From contig JAJFKB010000002.1 in the NCBI GenBank assembly GCA_021773395.1, positions 310,001 to 374,000 on the forward strand: DNA of 64,000 nucleotides, in the 5' to 3' direction. The DNA comes from Gammaproteobacteria bacterium (lineage in GTDB: Bacteria > Pseudomonadota > Gammaproteobacteria > Pseudomonadales > IMCC2047). The translations under genes and the position numbers were made by a program. Below are positions 9,295 through 17,792 of this stretch, in pieces (the stretch's first letter is position 1; each line of letters begins with the position of its first letter). Under the pieces are notes generated by a model. The model was given only the letters and a program-made list of their open reading frames with translations. It was not told where the DNA came from and ran no database searches.

Positions 9295-9493
9295 GAAAAT
9301 CCAAGTCCTGGCGTGCTGAGATTAATAGACACCCAATAAAAGATCGGCTGAGTGACACCTCTGTTTGGTTCCAATCAAGTAGCGACCTCGCTCTTGCTCC
9401 GGCGTTTACCGCACGGATACCCTCACCCTCAAGGCTATTATACGCAACCACGATATCGTGAAAATAACGTGGGACACTTTTACAAAAATAGAA

Positions 9494-9685
9494 TTAGGAT
9501 GTGGTTTTATCATCGTTAAAGACCTTTTCACGCCAATCGGTCCCCAGTTTTTCTTCTATGTAATCACGCATAAACTGCCTGATTTTCTGGGACGGCGTAA
9601 CGTCCTCCAGAGCACAAAGCTTTTCGAATGCTGCTTTTTTATTTGGGTCGACCAGAAAAGTTAGTCTAGCGGTACGTTTTTCCAT
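9494..9685 (-). CDS. Small ribbon-helix-helix-like DNA-binding protein
   Basis: The 63-residue product starts MEKRTARLTFLVDPNKKAAF and continues with CALEDVTPSQKIRQFMRDYI. The short beta-like RTARLTFLVD stretch followed by two helices, with TPSQ at the turn, is the pattern of CopG/Arc-type repressors. An open frame extends 20 codons further upstream but has a worse start context. Such proteins are often antitoxins or plasmid-type regulators. No toxin gene is adjacent, so the role is open. It is transcribed toward the end of the unidentified remnant and lies downstream of pckA on the same strand. Confidence 0.7.
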   Translation of the reverse strand: MEKRTARLTFLVDPNKKAAFEKLCALEDVTPSQKIRQFMRDYIEEKLGTDWREKVFNDDKTTS

Positions 9686-9840
9686 TATATTGGCTCGATA
9701 TTCAGTTTTTTGGCAACGCTGATAAATGGAGAATTCTATTAACATTCTATTATAATGATGCCAGGGTTTCTAGTATTCTTTCAGTCTCAATTTTTTCACG
9801 CCAGCTTGTATGAAGTTGGCTTGCGTTACCGCGTTATGAT

Positions 9841-11451
9841 TTAGATACGTGGACCAGCCTGAACCAATGCCTCACCTGCAGTGGTATCGGTAAACTGAGA
9901 GAAGTTTTTTATAAACATCTTTGCTAGCCTTGCGGCCTTGATATGCCATTCTGACGCATCCCTGTAGGTATTTCTTGGATCCAGGATGGTGCTGTTTACC
10001 TGGCTCAATGTCTCCGGGATTGCCAAGTTAAAGTAGGGGATCAGGGATGTATCCCTGGAATCCAATTCACCATCCAGAATGGCATCAATAATGGCTCGCG
10101 TATCCTTAATTGAAATTCTCTGGCCAGTGCCGTTCCAACCGGTATTGACAAGATAGGCAGTGGCATTAGCTTTCTGCATACGTCGATTTAACACTTCAGC
10201 ATATTGCGTCGGGTGAAGACTTAAAAATGCAGCGCCAAAGCAGGCAGAAAAAGTCGGCGTTGGTTCCGTAATGCCACGCTCAGTACCCGCCAATTTAGCG
10301 GTGAATCCCGATAAAAAGTAATACTCCGCTTGCTGCGGGGTCAGTTTAGAAACGGGGGGAAGGACACCAAAGGCGTCTGCGGTCAAAAAAATAACCTTTT
10401 GAGCATGCCCTGCTTTTGAGATCGGTTTAACAATATTGTTAATGTGGTAGATGGGGTAAGAAACCCTTGTATTTTCGGTTTTCGATGCGTCATTAAAATC
10501 GACATTACCATTTTCATCAATGACGACATTTTCAAGCAGTGCATCTCTCCTGATGGCATGGTAAATATCGGGTTCATGTTCTCGGCTTAGGTTAATGGTC
10601 TTGGCATAACAGCCCCCTTCGAAATTAAATATTCCGTTATCGTCCCAGCCGTGCTCATCATCCCCAATGAGCTGGCGTTTAGGATCAGTAGACAGGGTTG
10701 TTTTTCCGGTTCCTGAAAGCCCGAAAAAGATCGCGACATCACCCTCTTTACCGACATTTGCCGAACAGTGCATCGAGGCGACGCCCTGTTGGGGCAGCAA
10801 GTAGTTCATAACGGAAAACAACCCCTTCTTCATTTCTCCGCCATACCAGGTGCCCCCGATCAACTGCACTTTCTCGGTCATGTTAAAAGCCACAAAATTT
10901 TCAGAATGAAGATCACGTGATTTCCAGTCGGGGTTCGTCGCTTTTGAAGCGTTGAGCACCATGAAGTCAGGTTCAAAACTTTCCAGCTCTTCGTCAGAAG
11001 GTCTAATAAACATATTTTTGACAAAATGCGATTGCCAGGCGACCTCTGTTACAAAGCGGACACTAAGCCGGGTGTCTGGGTCAGCACCACAATATAGATC
11101 ATTAACAAAAAGGCGCTTCCCGCTCAATTGCTGTGCTACGATCTTTTTTAGGTGATGCCAGGTTTCTTGGCTAATGGGTTTGTTGTCGTTTTTTCCTTGA
11201 TCACTCCACCACACTGTATCTTTCGTTATATCGTCCTTCACAAAATATTTATCTTTGGGTGAGCGTCCGGTAAAGACACCGGTATCGACCGTTACCGCAC
11301 CTAGCGTTGTCAGCTTTCCTATATCGAAGCCCGTTCTCTCTGGACTGGTTTCTTCTTTATACAGGGTTTCGTAATTCGGGTTATAGAGCACATCGATTGA
11401 CTTAGAAATCCCATAACTCTCTAAGTTGGATATCAAACGTTCTGAACTCAT
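9841..11451 (-). CDS. pckA: Phosphoenolpyruvate carboxykinase (ATP)
   Basis: This 536-residue enzyme converts oxaloacetate and ATP to phosphoenolpyruvate, ADP and CO2, the first committed step of gluconeogenesis from C4 acids. The P-loop [14 protein letters not shown] (about 245-258) and the metal-binding [13 protein letters not shown] (about 262-274) are both intact, as is the [12 protein letters not shown] region. GAGGAG precedes the ATG. It is transcribed divergently from a DauA-like C4-dicarboxylate transporter across a 111-base gap containing TTAACA repeats. That pairing fits coordinated growth on succinate, fumarate or malate. Confidence 0.98.
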   Translation of the reverse strand: MSSERLISNLESYGISKSIDVLYNPNYETLYKEETSPERTGFDIGKLTTLGAVTVDTGVFTGRSPKDKYFVKDDITKDTVWWSDQGKNDNKPISQETWHHLKKIVAQQLSGKRLFVNDLYCGADPDTRLSVRFVTEVAWQSHFVKNMFIRPSDEELESFEPDFMVLNASKATNPDWKSRDLHSENFVAFNMTEKVQLIGGTWYGGEMKKGLFSVMNYLLPQQGVASMHCSANVGKEGDVAIFFGLSGTGKTTLSTDPKRQLIGDDEHGWDDNGIFNFEGGCYAKTINLSREHEPDIYHAIRRDALLENVVIDENGNVDFNDASKTENTRVSYPIYHINNIVKPISKAGHAQKVIFLTADAFGVLPPVSKLTPQQAEYYFLSGFTAKLAGTERGITEPTPTFSACFGAAFLSLHPTQYAEVLNRRMQKANATAYLVNTGWNGTGQRISIKDTRAIIDAILDGELDSRDTSLIPYFNLAIPETLSQVNSTILDPRNTYRDASEWHIKAARLAKMFIKNFSQFTDTTAGEALVQAGPRI

Positions 11452-11493
11452 GCGGTGACTCCTCGTTCGTCAAATAAGAATAAATATGGAATG

Positions 11494-11532
11494 TGTTAAT
11501 ATTGTTAACATATTATTATATTTAAGTTAACA
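11494..11532. promoter_or_regulatory. TTAACA repeats in the pckA-dauA divergent promoter region
   Basis: TGTTAA-N5-TTAACA forms a perfect inverted repeat at 11494-11510, and a third TTAACA lies at 11527-11532. It sits between two divergent genes and could bind a shared regulator. No known consensus is matched with certainty, and the AT-rich context makes chance possible. Confidence 0.35.
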
Positions 11533-11562
11533 TTTGAAGCTCCTACTTAAGAGAGGTCAACT

Positions 11563-13284
11563 ATGTCCCATAGAGCGCATCTTTTTTCCTTACGTGTTGG
11601 TCACGCCTTTCGAGATTCGTGTCTGGGCAAAGATCGTTACAACCTGACACATTTGATGAAAGACGTACTGGCCGGGATTACCGTCGGAATTATAGCGATT
11701 CCACTGGCCATGGCCCTGGCCATAGCCAGTGGCGTTGCTCCGCAATATGGACTGTATACTGCGATTATCGGAGGCTTCATTATTGCCCTAACGGGAGGAA
11801 GTCGATATAGCATATCCGGCCCAACCGCTGCTTTCGTCGTCATTCTTTATCCAATCGCCCAGTTATACGGGCTTGCCGGTTTGCTGCTGGCTACTTTTTT
11901 AGCGGGCGTAATTCTAGTTGCTATGGCTTACGCTCGCGTCGGTCGTTTCATTGAATATATCCCGGAATCGGTAACGCTTGGATTCACGGGTGGGATCGCT
12001 ATTGTTATCGCTACCTTGCAATTAAAAGATTTTCTCGGGCTCTCAGTTCAGGAAATGCCAGAACACTATGTCGACAAGGTCTTATTGCTCGCAAGTTCGG
12101 TCGGTGATTTCGATGGCGCAAGTCTTTTTGTTGCTCTCGCGACATTGGTCATTATGCTATCCTGGTCTAAACTAAAAACGTCAATCCCCCCCCATTTAGC
12201 TGGCGTAATATGCGCCAGCCTATTAGGAGTAATTCTCGCAAACATAGGGTATGACGTGGACACCATCGGTTCTCGATTCTCCTACCTTTTGTCAGACGGT
12301 TCGCGGGAGATGGGTATCCCTCCTTATCTACCCGATTTTGCCTTGCCGTGGCAGCGGCCGGGCCCTGCTGGACAGCCGTTGGAATTAACCTGGGGATTGT
12401 TCGTGGCTTTGCTTCCATCAGCCTTTGCAATTGCAATGCTGGGCGCAATAGAGTCTTTGCTCTGTGCCGTGGTGTTGGACGGGATGACAGGGAAACGTCA
12501 TAGTGCTAATAGTGAACTGCTAGGGCAAGGTTTAGGTAATATCATCACACCGTTTTTTGGTGGAATTACTGCAACAGCCGCTATCGCACGCTCCGCAGTA
12601 AATGTGAAAGTCGGCGCGCAGTCTCCTGTCGCGGCAATGATCCATTCATTGATCGTTCTAATTGGCTTGGTGTTGCTGGCACCATTTTTAGCCTATCTGC
12701 CAATGCCGGCCATGGCTGCTTTGTTGATGGTCGTCGCCTGGAATATGAGTGAAGCGCCCAAATCACTGCATCTTCTAAGGCACTCGCCAATCCGTGATAT
12801 TTTCGTTTTTTTAACTTGCTTAACATTGACCGTTTTTTTAGACATGGTGATCGCTATTACAGTGGGAGTGTTGTTAGCCTGTATTTTGTTTGTCAGTGAA
12901 ATAGCCGCGATGACAAAAATTACTGACATCACTGATAACCATAAACTGATTGATGTGAAGATTCCCGAAAACTGGGCAGTGCTTAAAATTAACGGCCCGC
13001 TTTTTTTTGCCGCGGCAGACCGAATATTTGGCGAAATTCCTTCGCGAATGACAACTCTTGATGGAGTCATTCTCTATATGGATGGCGTAACGCTTCTTGA
13101 TGCAGGCGGAGTTGCCGCAATGAATAAGTTGGTGGCCTATTGTGCAAAAGAAGGTAAACAAATATTTTTTGCCGACTTGCAATTTCAACCGCTAAAAACT
13201 CTTGCACGAGCCAACATAAAACCGCTTAACGGGGTTACCTCGTTTTTTCCCACACTAAATGAAGCCATTCATTCTTTTAATTGA
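11563..13284 (+). CDS. dauA: SulP-family C4-dicarboxylate transporter, DauA-like
   Basis: The 573-residue protein has about 11-12 membrane segments (residues 35-445) and a C-terminal cytoplasmic STAS domain (about 460-565). Long stretches are near-identical to what I recall of E. coli DauA (YchM), an aerobic succinate, fumarate and aspartate transporter: LAGITVGIIAIPLAMALAI, SGPTAAFVVILYP, MLGAIESLLCAVVLDGMTG, SELLGQGLGNII and PFFGGITATAAIARSA. Other SulP members carry sulphate or bicarbonate, so the substrate is inferred. AGAGG precedes the ATG. The neighbouring divergent pckA supports a C4-acid role. Confidence 0.9.
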   Translation: MSHRAHLFSLRVGHAFRDSCLGKDRYNLTHLMKDVLAGITVGIIAIPLAMALAIASGVAPQYGLYTAIIGGFIIALTGGSRYSISGPTAAFVVILYPIAQLYGLAGLLLATFLAGVILVAMAYARVGRFIEYIPESVTLGFTGGIAIVIATLQLKDFLGLSVQEMPEHYVDKVLLLASSVGDFDGASLFVALATLVIMLSWSKLKTSIPPHLAGVICASLLGVILANIGYDVDTIGSRFSYLLSDGSREMGIPPYLPDFALPWQRPGPAGQPLELTWGLFVALLPSAFAIAMLGAIESLLCAVVLDGMTGKRHSANSELLGQGLGNIITPFFGGITATAAIARSAVNVKVGAQSPVAAMIHSLIVLIGLVLLAPFLAYLPMPAMAALLMVVAWNMSEAPKSLHLLRHSPIRDIFVFLTCLTLTVFLDMVIAITVGVLLACILFVSEIAAMTKITDITDNHKLIDVKIPENWAVLKINGPLFFAAADRIFGEIPSRMTTLDGVILYMDGVTLLDAGGVAAMNKLVAYCAKEGKQIFFADLQFQPLKTLARANIKPLNGVTSFFPTLNEAIHSFN

Positions 13285-13299
13285 TCTGGTAGTATCACG

Positions 13300-13530
13300 A
13301 TGAAAATATCACAAGCAAAGAAAAAATCAGACTCAGACTATTTTGATTTTATAGAAATCAAAAAAACTCCAGGCATGGCAAACGAATACTTTGTATCACT
13401 ATACAGTCATGATGGAAAATCATTTTTCCTTTCCAGAGAAGACGACTCTGTTTTATCCTCAGATAAAATAGATGAAATTATTTCTGTGTTACAGAAAATC
13501 GGATTCAAAAAAGCGATGTTATATTTTTAA
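13300..13530 (+). CDS. Small hypothetical protein downstream of dauA
   Basis: This 76-residue, lysine-rich soluble protein has no family I recognise. It begins 15 bases after the dauA stop codon on the same strand, so it is probably co-transcribed. The C-terminal half (SDKIDEIISVLQKIGFKKAM) looks helical. The Shine-Dalgarno sequence is weak. It may be a regulatory partner of the transporter or an unrelated gene. Confidence 0.55.
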   Translation: MKISQAKKKSDSDYFDFIEIKKTPGMANEYFVSLYSHDGKSFFLSREDDSVLSSDKIDEIISVLQKIGFKKAMLYF

Positions 13531-13778
13531 AGTGATTTCAATATCCGCACTTTTATGCAGGTTGGCACCGGTGGTTATAGTGCTACATGAGCAAAACGAA
13601 TCCGGATTCAAAAAACCGAAATTCCGGCGAAAGCTTCCCTTTTACTTGGGCCGGATTTACTAAGGCTAATATACATGCCAGGGTTGCTGTCATTCGATTA
13701 ATAATTTGGCTTGTCAGTTTTATGGGATATGATTTAGGATTCTTCGATGAAGATCAGGGCCGGGTGGAACCGGCCGCT

Positions 13779-13924
13779 AACCCATTTGTACCGAAAAAGT
13801 GTTAGCTATGTCTTCGGTATAAAGTGTAAACCATCTCTCCGGTATACACCTAATCCGTTTGTACCGGAAAAGTGTTAACTATGTCTCCGGTATAAAGTGT
13901 AAACCTTGTCCTCAGTATACACCT
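13779..13924. repeat. Tandem 73-bp direct repeat
   Basis: Two back-to-back 73-bp units (13779-13851 and 13852-13924) differ at about ten positions. Each contains TTTGTACCG, AAGTGTTA, CTATGTCT and GGTATAAAGTGTAAACC, and ends GTATACACCT. Multiple short repeats of this kind are typical of insertion-sequence ends, for example the IS21 family, but no transposase gene is adjacent. The unit stops exactly where the tRNA-tail repeat begins. Confidence 0.8.
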
Positions 13925-14139
13925 TTTGATTTTTGGTGGGCCGTGCTGGATTACTCGTGCTGCAAGCAGCACTCGCCCCTTCGGGCCGTCGTCGCTGCGC
14001 TTCGACGTTCTTCGTCTCCTCACCACTTAAAAGCGGTGAGGCTCCTCCTCGAACCCGGTTCTCTTCCTTTTTACATACCACTAAAACTAAAAAACCTCCA
14101 CGAGGGAGGTTTTTGATTTTTGGTGGGCCGTGCTGGATT
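13924..14139. repeat. tRNA-tail repeat (rtT-like) downstream of the ancestral tRNA-Lys
   Basis: The 29-bp sequence at 14111-14139 (the end of the terminator plus the last 19 bases of the tRNA-Lys gene) recurs exactly at 13924-13952, a spacing of 187 bp. Between them lies a GC-rich, hairpin-prone stretch. This matches the layout of the rtT repeats behind E. coli tyrT, in which the last 19 bp of the tRNA gene is repeated at 178-bp spacing. It lies downstream of the tRNA on the minus strand. Confidence 0.75.
14088..14115 (-). terminator. Terminator of the ancestral tRNA-Lys transcript
   Basis: AAAACCTCC and GGAGGTTTT form a perfect 9-bp stem with a 5-base loop. On the minus strand a T-run follows. 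It lies just past the tRNA-Lys 3' fragment, in the position expected for the original tRNA terminator. Confidence 0.85.
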
Positions 14140-14168
14140 CGAACCAGCGACCAATTGGTTAAAAGCCA
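14121..14168 (-). pseudogene. tRNA-Lys 3' fragment, left attachment site of the island
   Basis: On the minus strand this reads from the anticodon loop (CTTTTAA, anticodon TTT) through the variable loop, the T-arm (GCTGG/CCAGC) and the acceptor strand to CCA. The 5' half of the tRNA is missing. Positions 14148-14168 repeat exactly a 21-bp core within the intact tRNA-Lys at 36567-36587. The T-arm differs from the intact copy, as expected if the island brought its own 3' half. This is the displaced original tRNA 3' end, and the native-looking terminator still follows it. Confidence 0.92.
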
Positions 14169-14260
14169 CGACTCTAGAATAGATAACCTTTATTATCAAC
14201 AACTTAGACAGGCATCCGTTGCACACAATGCCCCACGATGACCAACAATACGCGACCTAT

Positions 14261-14282
14261 CCCCACGATTTCCCCACGGTGG
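14261..14282. other. Left arm-type integrase binding site (candidate)
   Basis: Two CCCCACG boxes arranged as CCCCACGATTT then CCCCACGGTGG. The same 22 bases, with one difference, occur at 36453-36474 near the right end, and both lie exactly 92 bp inside the core. A further CCCCACGA lies at 14231-14238. Paired repeats like this are the usual arm-binding sites of tyrosine integrases. Confidence 0.7.
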
Positions 14283-14319
14283 ATTAAAAGCTGGTATGTG
14301 TGTGGGATGTATATTAAAT

Positions 14320-14349
14320 TTGACAAGGTACGGCATAGCCGTATATTCT
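14320..14349 (+). promoter_or_regulatory. Promoter and operator of the island toxin-antitoxin operon
   Basis: A consensus -35 TTGACA (14320-14325) is followed 16-18 bases later by TATATT/TATTCT as the -10. The perfect inverted repeat TACGGC-ATA-GCCGTA (14329-14343) fills the spacer. This is an ideal place for autorepression by the antitoxin. The toxin ATG begins a few bases downstream. Confidence 0.7.
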
Positions 14350-14354
14350 AAGAT

Positions 14355-14663
14355 ATGAATACAGTGATCGAAACAAGTATCTTCAGCGCGAAAGCGGTAA
14401 AAGTTTGGACGCCCAAACAGTATGAAGATTTTGTTGTATATATCGCTAGCACCCCGAATGCAGGCGAGGTTGTGCCAGGTTCCAGCGGCGTTAGAAAAAT
14501 TCGCTGGGGAAAGGAAGGCGCAGGCAAACGAGGTGGCGTGCGAGTCATTTATTTTAACAGTGCCGATGATGAGACTTGGCTTCTTACCATGTACGCCAAA
14601 AACGAGCGCGAGAATATTCCCGCTCATGAACTGAAGAAAATTAAGGAGGCTATCAATGGCTAA
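14355..14663 (+). CDS. HigB/RelE-type mRNA interferase toxin
   Basis: The 102-residue basic protein matches type II toxins of the RelE superfamily (HigB2 group) that cut mRNA on the ribosome. Typical stretches are KIRWGKEGAGKRGGVRVIYF and ETWLLTMYAKNERENIPAHE, ending LKKIKEAING. Its last 8 bases overlap the start of the antitoxin gene, the toxin-first order characteristic of higBA. Such pairs near an island end help stabilise the element. The operator in the upstream promoter suggests repression by the complex. Confidence 0.92.
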   Translation: MNTVIETSIFSAKAVKVWTPKQYEDFVVYIASTPNAGEVVPGSSGVRKIRWGKEGAGKRGGVRVIYFNSADDETWLLTMYAKNERENIPAHELKKIKEAING

Positions 14664-14937
14664 GAAAATGAGTAAAGCTGGCCAAGCCCTGCTGGATGAT
14701 GTGCTGGCTATCAAAGCTGGAGCTCCGGCCAAAATCTGGACACCAGAACAATTGCTGGTCATTTCTGTCCGTAAGCAGCTTAAAAAATCCCAACCGGCTT
14801 TTTCCAAATTGCTGGGAGTTCCCGTGGGTACAATCAGGGACTGGGAGCAGGGACGCAAGCAGCCTGATAGCGCTGCTGTGATGCTAATCAAAGTTGCAGA
14901 AAGAAATCCCGAAGTATTAGAGGAAATTGCAGCTTAA
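14656..14937 (+). CDS. HigA/NadS-type XRE antitoxin
   Basis: The 93-residue protein has a helix-turn-helix at about 45-80 (RKQLKKSQPAFSKLLGVPVG, then TIRDWEQGRKQP), diagnostic of HigA2/NadS antitoxins. It should neutralise the upstream toxin by direct binding and repress the shared promoter. It overlaps the toxin gene by 8 bases and has its own GGAGG within the toxin 3' end. The next sequence is a truncated transposase, so the operon ends here. Confidence 0.93.
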   Translation: MAKKMSKAGQALLDDVLAIKAGAPAKIWTPEQLLVISVRKQLKKSQPAFSKLLGVPVGTIRDWEQGRKQPDSAAVMLIKVAERNPEVLEEIAA

Positions 14938-14946
14938 CCTCTATTT

Positions 14947-15417
14947 TTGAAATCAGTTACTTTTCGGGGGGATTACCGTATACGCCAATATCTATGGCGA
15001 GCGGTGGATCAAGATGGCGATGTCATCGACATCCTCGTGCAAAGCCGCAGAAACAAAGGTGCGGCGTTGCGTTTCTTCAAAAAACTTTTTAAAGGCCAGG
15101 CATCCATGCCTTGGGAAATTATCACCAATAAACTCCGAAGTTACCAAGCAGCCTTACGTGAAATCACACCGTCTCTATCCCATATCACCGACCAATACGA
15201 GAGTAACCGTGCGGAAGCTTCCCATCAACCAACCCGACAGCAGGAGCGACAAATGCGACGATTTAAGTCGCCGGGTCAAGCGCAACGCTTCCTATCGTTT
15301 CATGGCCTAGTGAACAACTTGTTCCGTCAGCAAAGACACCTGCTTTCTGCGAAGAACTATCGAGTATTGAGGGACCGAGCATTTGTTACATGGGCACAGG
15401 CGACTTGTGTCTGTTAA
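14947..15417 (+). pseudogene. IS6-family transposase, C-terminal remnant
   Basis: From about 14980 the frame matches the DDE domain of IS6/IS26/IS240-type transposases: QYLWRAVDQDGDVIDILVQS, RRNKGAALRFFKKLFKGQ, then EIITNKLRSYQAA and the R-rich Q-QERQMRRFKSPGQAQRF region. The N-terminal helix-turn-helix and first catalytic Asp are missing, and the nominal start lies in unrelated sequence, so the gene is broken. Such elements often carry catabolic genes. This remnant lies immediately left of the oxidation cluster. Confidence 0.88.
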
Positions 15418-15524
15418 TTGAGTAGATATCCACGGCTTGGGCATTCTACAGCTCGCTTTCGTTAATGTGACAATGCCTACGGCAGTGATGATCTACTTAA
15501 GAACAGGAATTTACTGTCCAATCA

Positions 15525-17720
15525 TCAATAATTACTAGCAGCCTCTTCCTGAACCGCATCATGCGCTCTTTTTAGCACATACTGACGTATATCCTCTGCA
15601 TCCTGAGCACTTAATGCACCCGCAAAAGATGCCATACCCATGGATTTGAATGCTCCACCGATGACTATTTGTTCCCACATTTCATGAATACTGGAAGAGC
15701 TGTATCGAAGGTCAGCAATAACGCCACCACTAACAACCGTATCCCCGTGACAGGCAAAACAATTGCGTTGGTACAATGTTTTACCCCGCGCAACTTGTTC
15801 TGCGGTACCGGTCAAGGGAGGAGGATTCAGGGTCTTTTCTGTCCATTGGTGCGCTGGTAATGTTTGCGAACCACCAAGCTTGAACGTAAGTATACGGCTA
15901 ACATTGTGTTTCGCTGCGTGTTTGACACCTTCACCCAGAAGCAGCGGCATCGTGCCGCCCCAACCTGCGAGGACCGCAACGTATTGTTCGCCATCGATGC
16001 TATAACTGACAGGCGGAGCCATAATGCCGTTTTGGCCGTCGAACGACCAAAGTTCACTGCCTGTCCTGGCATCATAAGCGACAAAATTACCCTCGGCATT
16101 ACCCTGAAAAACCAGGTCACTAGCGGTACTCAATAGTCCTCCATTCCAGGCGATCGGATGCTCCACTGACCAGACTTCTTTTTGTTGCTTAGGATCCCAG
16201 GCAATGAGGTGGCCTTTCAGGCTTTTCCTGATTTCTGCCCGAATCTCACTACCAAGTGGCATTGCGTGGGCATCAGGATCTATACCCAGATTCAAGCCAA
16301 CGGTCTGTGGCGTAAAATCTTTATCAATCTGGTAAGGAAATGCGGACTCCATTGCGGGCAGATAAACGAGACCGGTATTGGGACTATATGTCATCGGATG
16401 CCAATTGTGGCCACCTAATGGGCTTGGTATTGATACGAAAGGTTTATCAGCTCCATAACGAGCTTCCGGGTTCATCACCGGCCGACCCGTATCAGGATCA
16501 ACACGTGTTGCCCAATTAATCTCCACATAATTGTTAGCGGATATAAATTCTCCGTTAGTCCGGTCCAGCACATAAAAGAAACCGTTCTTAGGCGCCTGCA
16601 TGATGATTTTGCGCTGTTTGCCATTTATTTTCATGTCCGCCAAAATCATATGCTGAGTCGCCGTATAGTCCCAGCTTTCCCCCGGAGTCGTTTGGTAATG
16701 CCATACATATTCACCCGTATCAGGACGAACCGCTACGATAGAGGACAAAAATAGATTGTCGCCCCCCCCCGGGCTTCTCTGTTTTCTGCTCCATGGAGAA
16801 CCATTGCCCACTCCAACGTACAGTAAGTCTAACTCAGGGTCATAGGCCATTGAGTCCCATGCCGTGCCACCGCCACCGATCTCCCACCATTGACCGCCTT
16901 TCCAGGTCTTGATTGCCATTTCCAACGCCGGATGTTCAATCGGGTCAGCCGGGTCGCCAGGAACGGTGTAAAACCGCCAAACCAGGTCACTTGTTTTCGC
17001 ATCGTAGGCTGAGAAATACCCCCTGACACCAAATTCACCACCGCCATTGCCAATAATGACATTTCCCTTAATTATTCTAGGGGCGCCCGTAATACTGTAT
17101 GGCTTGTCTTTTGCTGTTGTTTGTATTTCCCAGGTCAGCTCGCCTGTATTAGCATTCAGCGAAATCAAACGCCCATCCAGCGTTCCGAAATAGACTTGCC
17201 CATCCCATACCGCAGCGCCTCTATTAACCGCATCACAGCAGAAATTAACGGCCCACTCACGCGGCACTGCAGGGTCATACTTCCAAATTAACTCACCGGT
17301 CCTGGCATTAAGAGCATACATTTTGCTCCAACTTCCCGTCACGAACATTATGCCGTCCACAACAATAGGGCTCGCCTCCAAACCTCGCCGCGTATCAAAA
17401 TCGTAGTGCCAATCCAATCCCAGATTATCTATATTGTCAGGGGTGATTTGTGAGAGAGGACTAAATCGCTGCTCGTCATAAGTGCGCCCATGTACCAACC
17501 AATCCCCCGGTTCTTCATCCGCTTTAATCACACGCTCTTCATCAATTTTACCAACCTTAATAGTGTGCCGTTCCGACACGCCCAGGTTCTGATCTTTTCC
17601 TCCGGATGAGCAACCTATTATTGCAATAGTGCAAATAAAGAAGATAGACATCCGGCATGCCTTGTTCTTTCTATAGCCGTATTGCCCCAGTGCCTTACAG
17701 GCATTTAATACCTTACTCAT
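15525..17720 (-). CDS. PQQ-dependent quinohaemoprotein alcohol dehydrogenase (lipoprotein)
   Basis: The 731-residue protein is a type II quinohaemoprotein alcohol dehydrogenase, which oxidises alcohols or aldehydes on the periplasmic side of the membrane and passes electrons through its own haem. The eight-bladed PQQ propeller occupies about residues 70-620 and includes the vicinal Cys161-Cys162 pair (NFCCDAVNRGA) that stacks on PQQ. A cytochrome c domain follows with CFACH at about 654-658 and a Met-rich stretch (MGMASF) for the axial ligand. A lipobox (IIGC, Cys37) predicts a lipid anchor. AGGAGGG lies correctly before the first ATG, so the long n-region is probably real. No PQQ synthesis genes are in the window. 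It is the last gene of the leftward unit behind iorAB. Confidence 0.93.
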   Translation of the reverse strand: MSKVLNACKALGQYGYRKNKACRMSIFFICTIAIIGCSSGGKDQNLGVSERHTIKVGKIDEERVIKADEEPGDWLVHGRTYDEQRFSPLSQITPDNIDNLGLDWHYDFDTRRGLEASPIVVDGIMFVTGSWSKMYALNARTGELIWKYDPAVPREWAVNFCCDAVNRGAAVWDGQVYFGTLDGRLISLNANTGELTWEIQTTAKDKPYSITGAPRIIKGNVIIGNGGGEFGVRGYFSAYDAKTSDLVWRFYTVPGDPADPIEHPALEMAIKTWKGGQWWEIGGGGTAWDSMAYDPELDLLYVGVGNGSPWSRKQRSPGGGDNLFLSSIVAVRPDTGEYVWHYQTTPGESWDYTATQHMILADMKINGKQRKIIMQAPKNGFFYVLDRTNGEFISANNYVEINWATRVDPDTGRPVMNPEARYGADKPFVSIPSPLGGHNWHPMTYSPNTGLVYLPAMESAFPYQIDKDFTPQTVGLNLGIDPDAHAMPLGSEIRAEIRKSLKGHLIAWDPKQQKEVWSVEHPIAWNGGLLSTASDLVFQGNAEGNFVAYDARTGSELWSFDGQNGIMAPPVSYSIDGEQYVAVLAGWGGTMPLLLGEGVKHAAKHNVSRILTFKLGGSQTLPAHQWTEKTLNPPPLTGTAEQVARGKTLYQRNCFACHGDTVVSGGVIADLRYSSSSIHEMWEQIVIGGAFKSMGMASFAGALSAQDAEDIRQYVLKRAHDAVQEEAASNY

Positions 17721-17792
17721 AGAATCACCCTCCTAATTATATTCCTACTCAATTGTCGGTATAGACCAGCTTGTACCTTACTGACCAATGTT

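Noticed and set aside
9129-9451. Overlapping 81- and 96-codon minus-strand frames
   Set aside because: They lie antisense to a protein-like plus-strand remnant, and neither has a start signal.
13587-13805. 72-codon frame after the dauA operon
   Set aside because: No ribosome site, no resemblance to any family, and its end runs into the 73-bp tandem repeat.
13779-13924. CRISPR array at the tandem repeat
   Set aside because: Only two units, contiguous and without unique spacers, and no cas genes are in the window.
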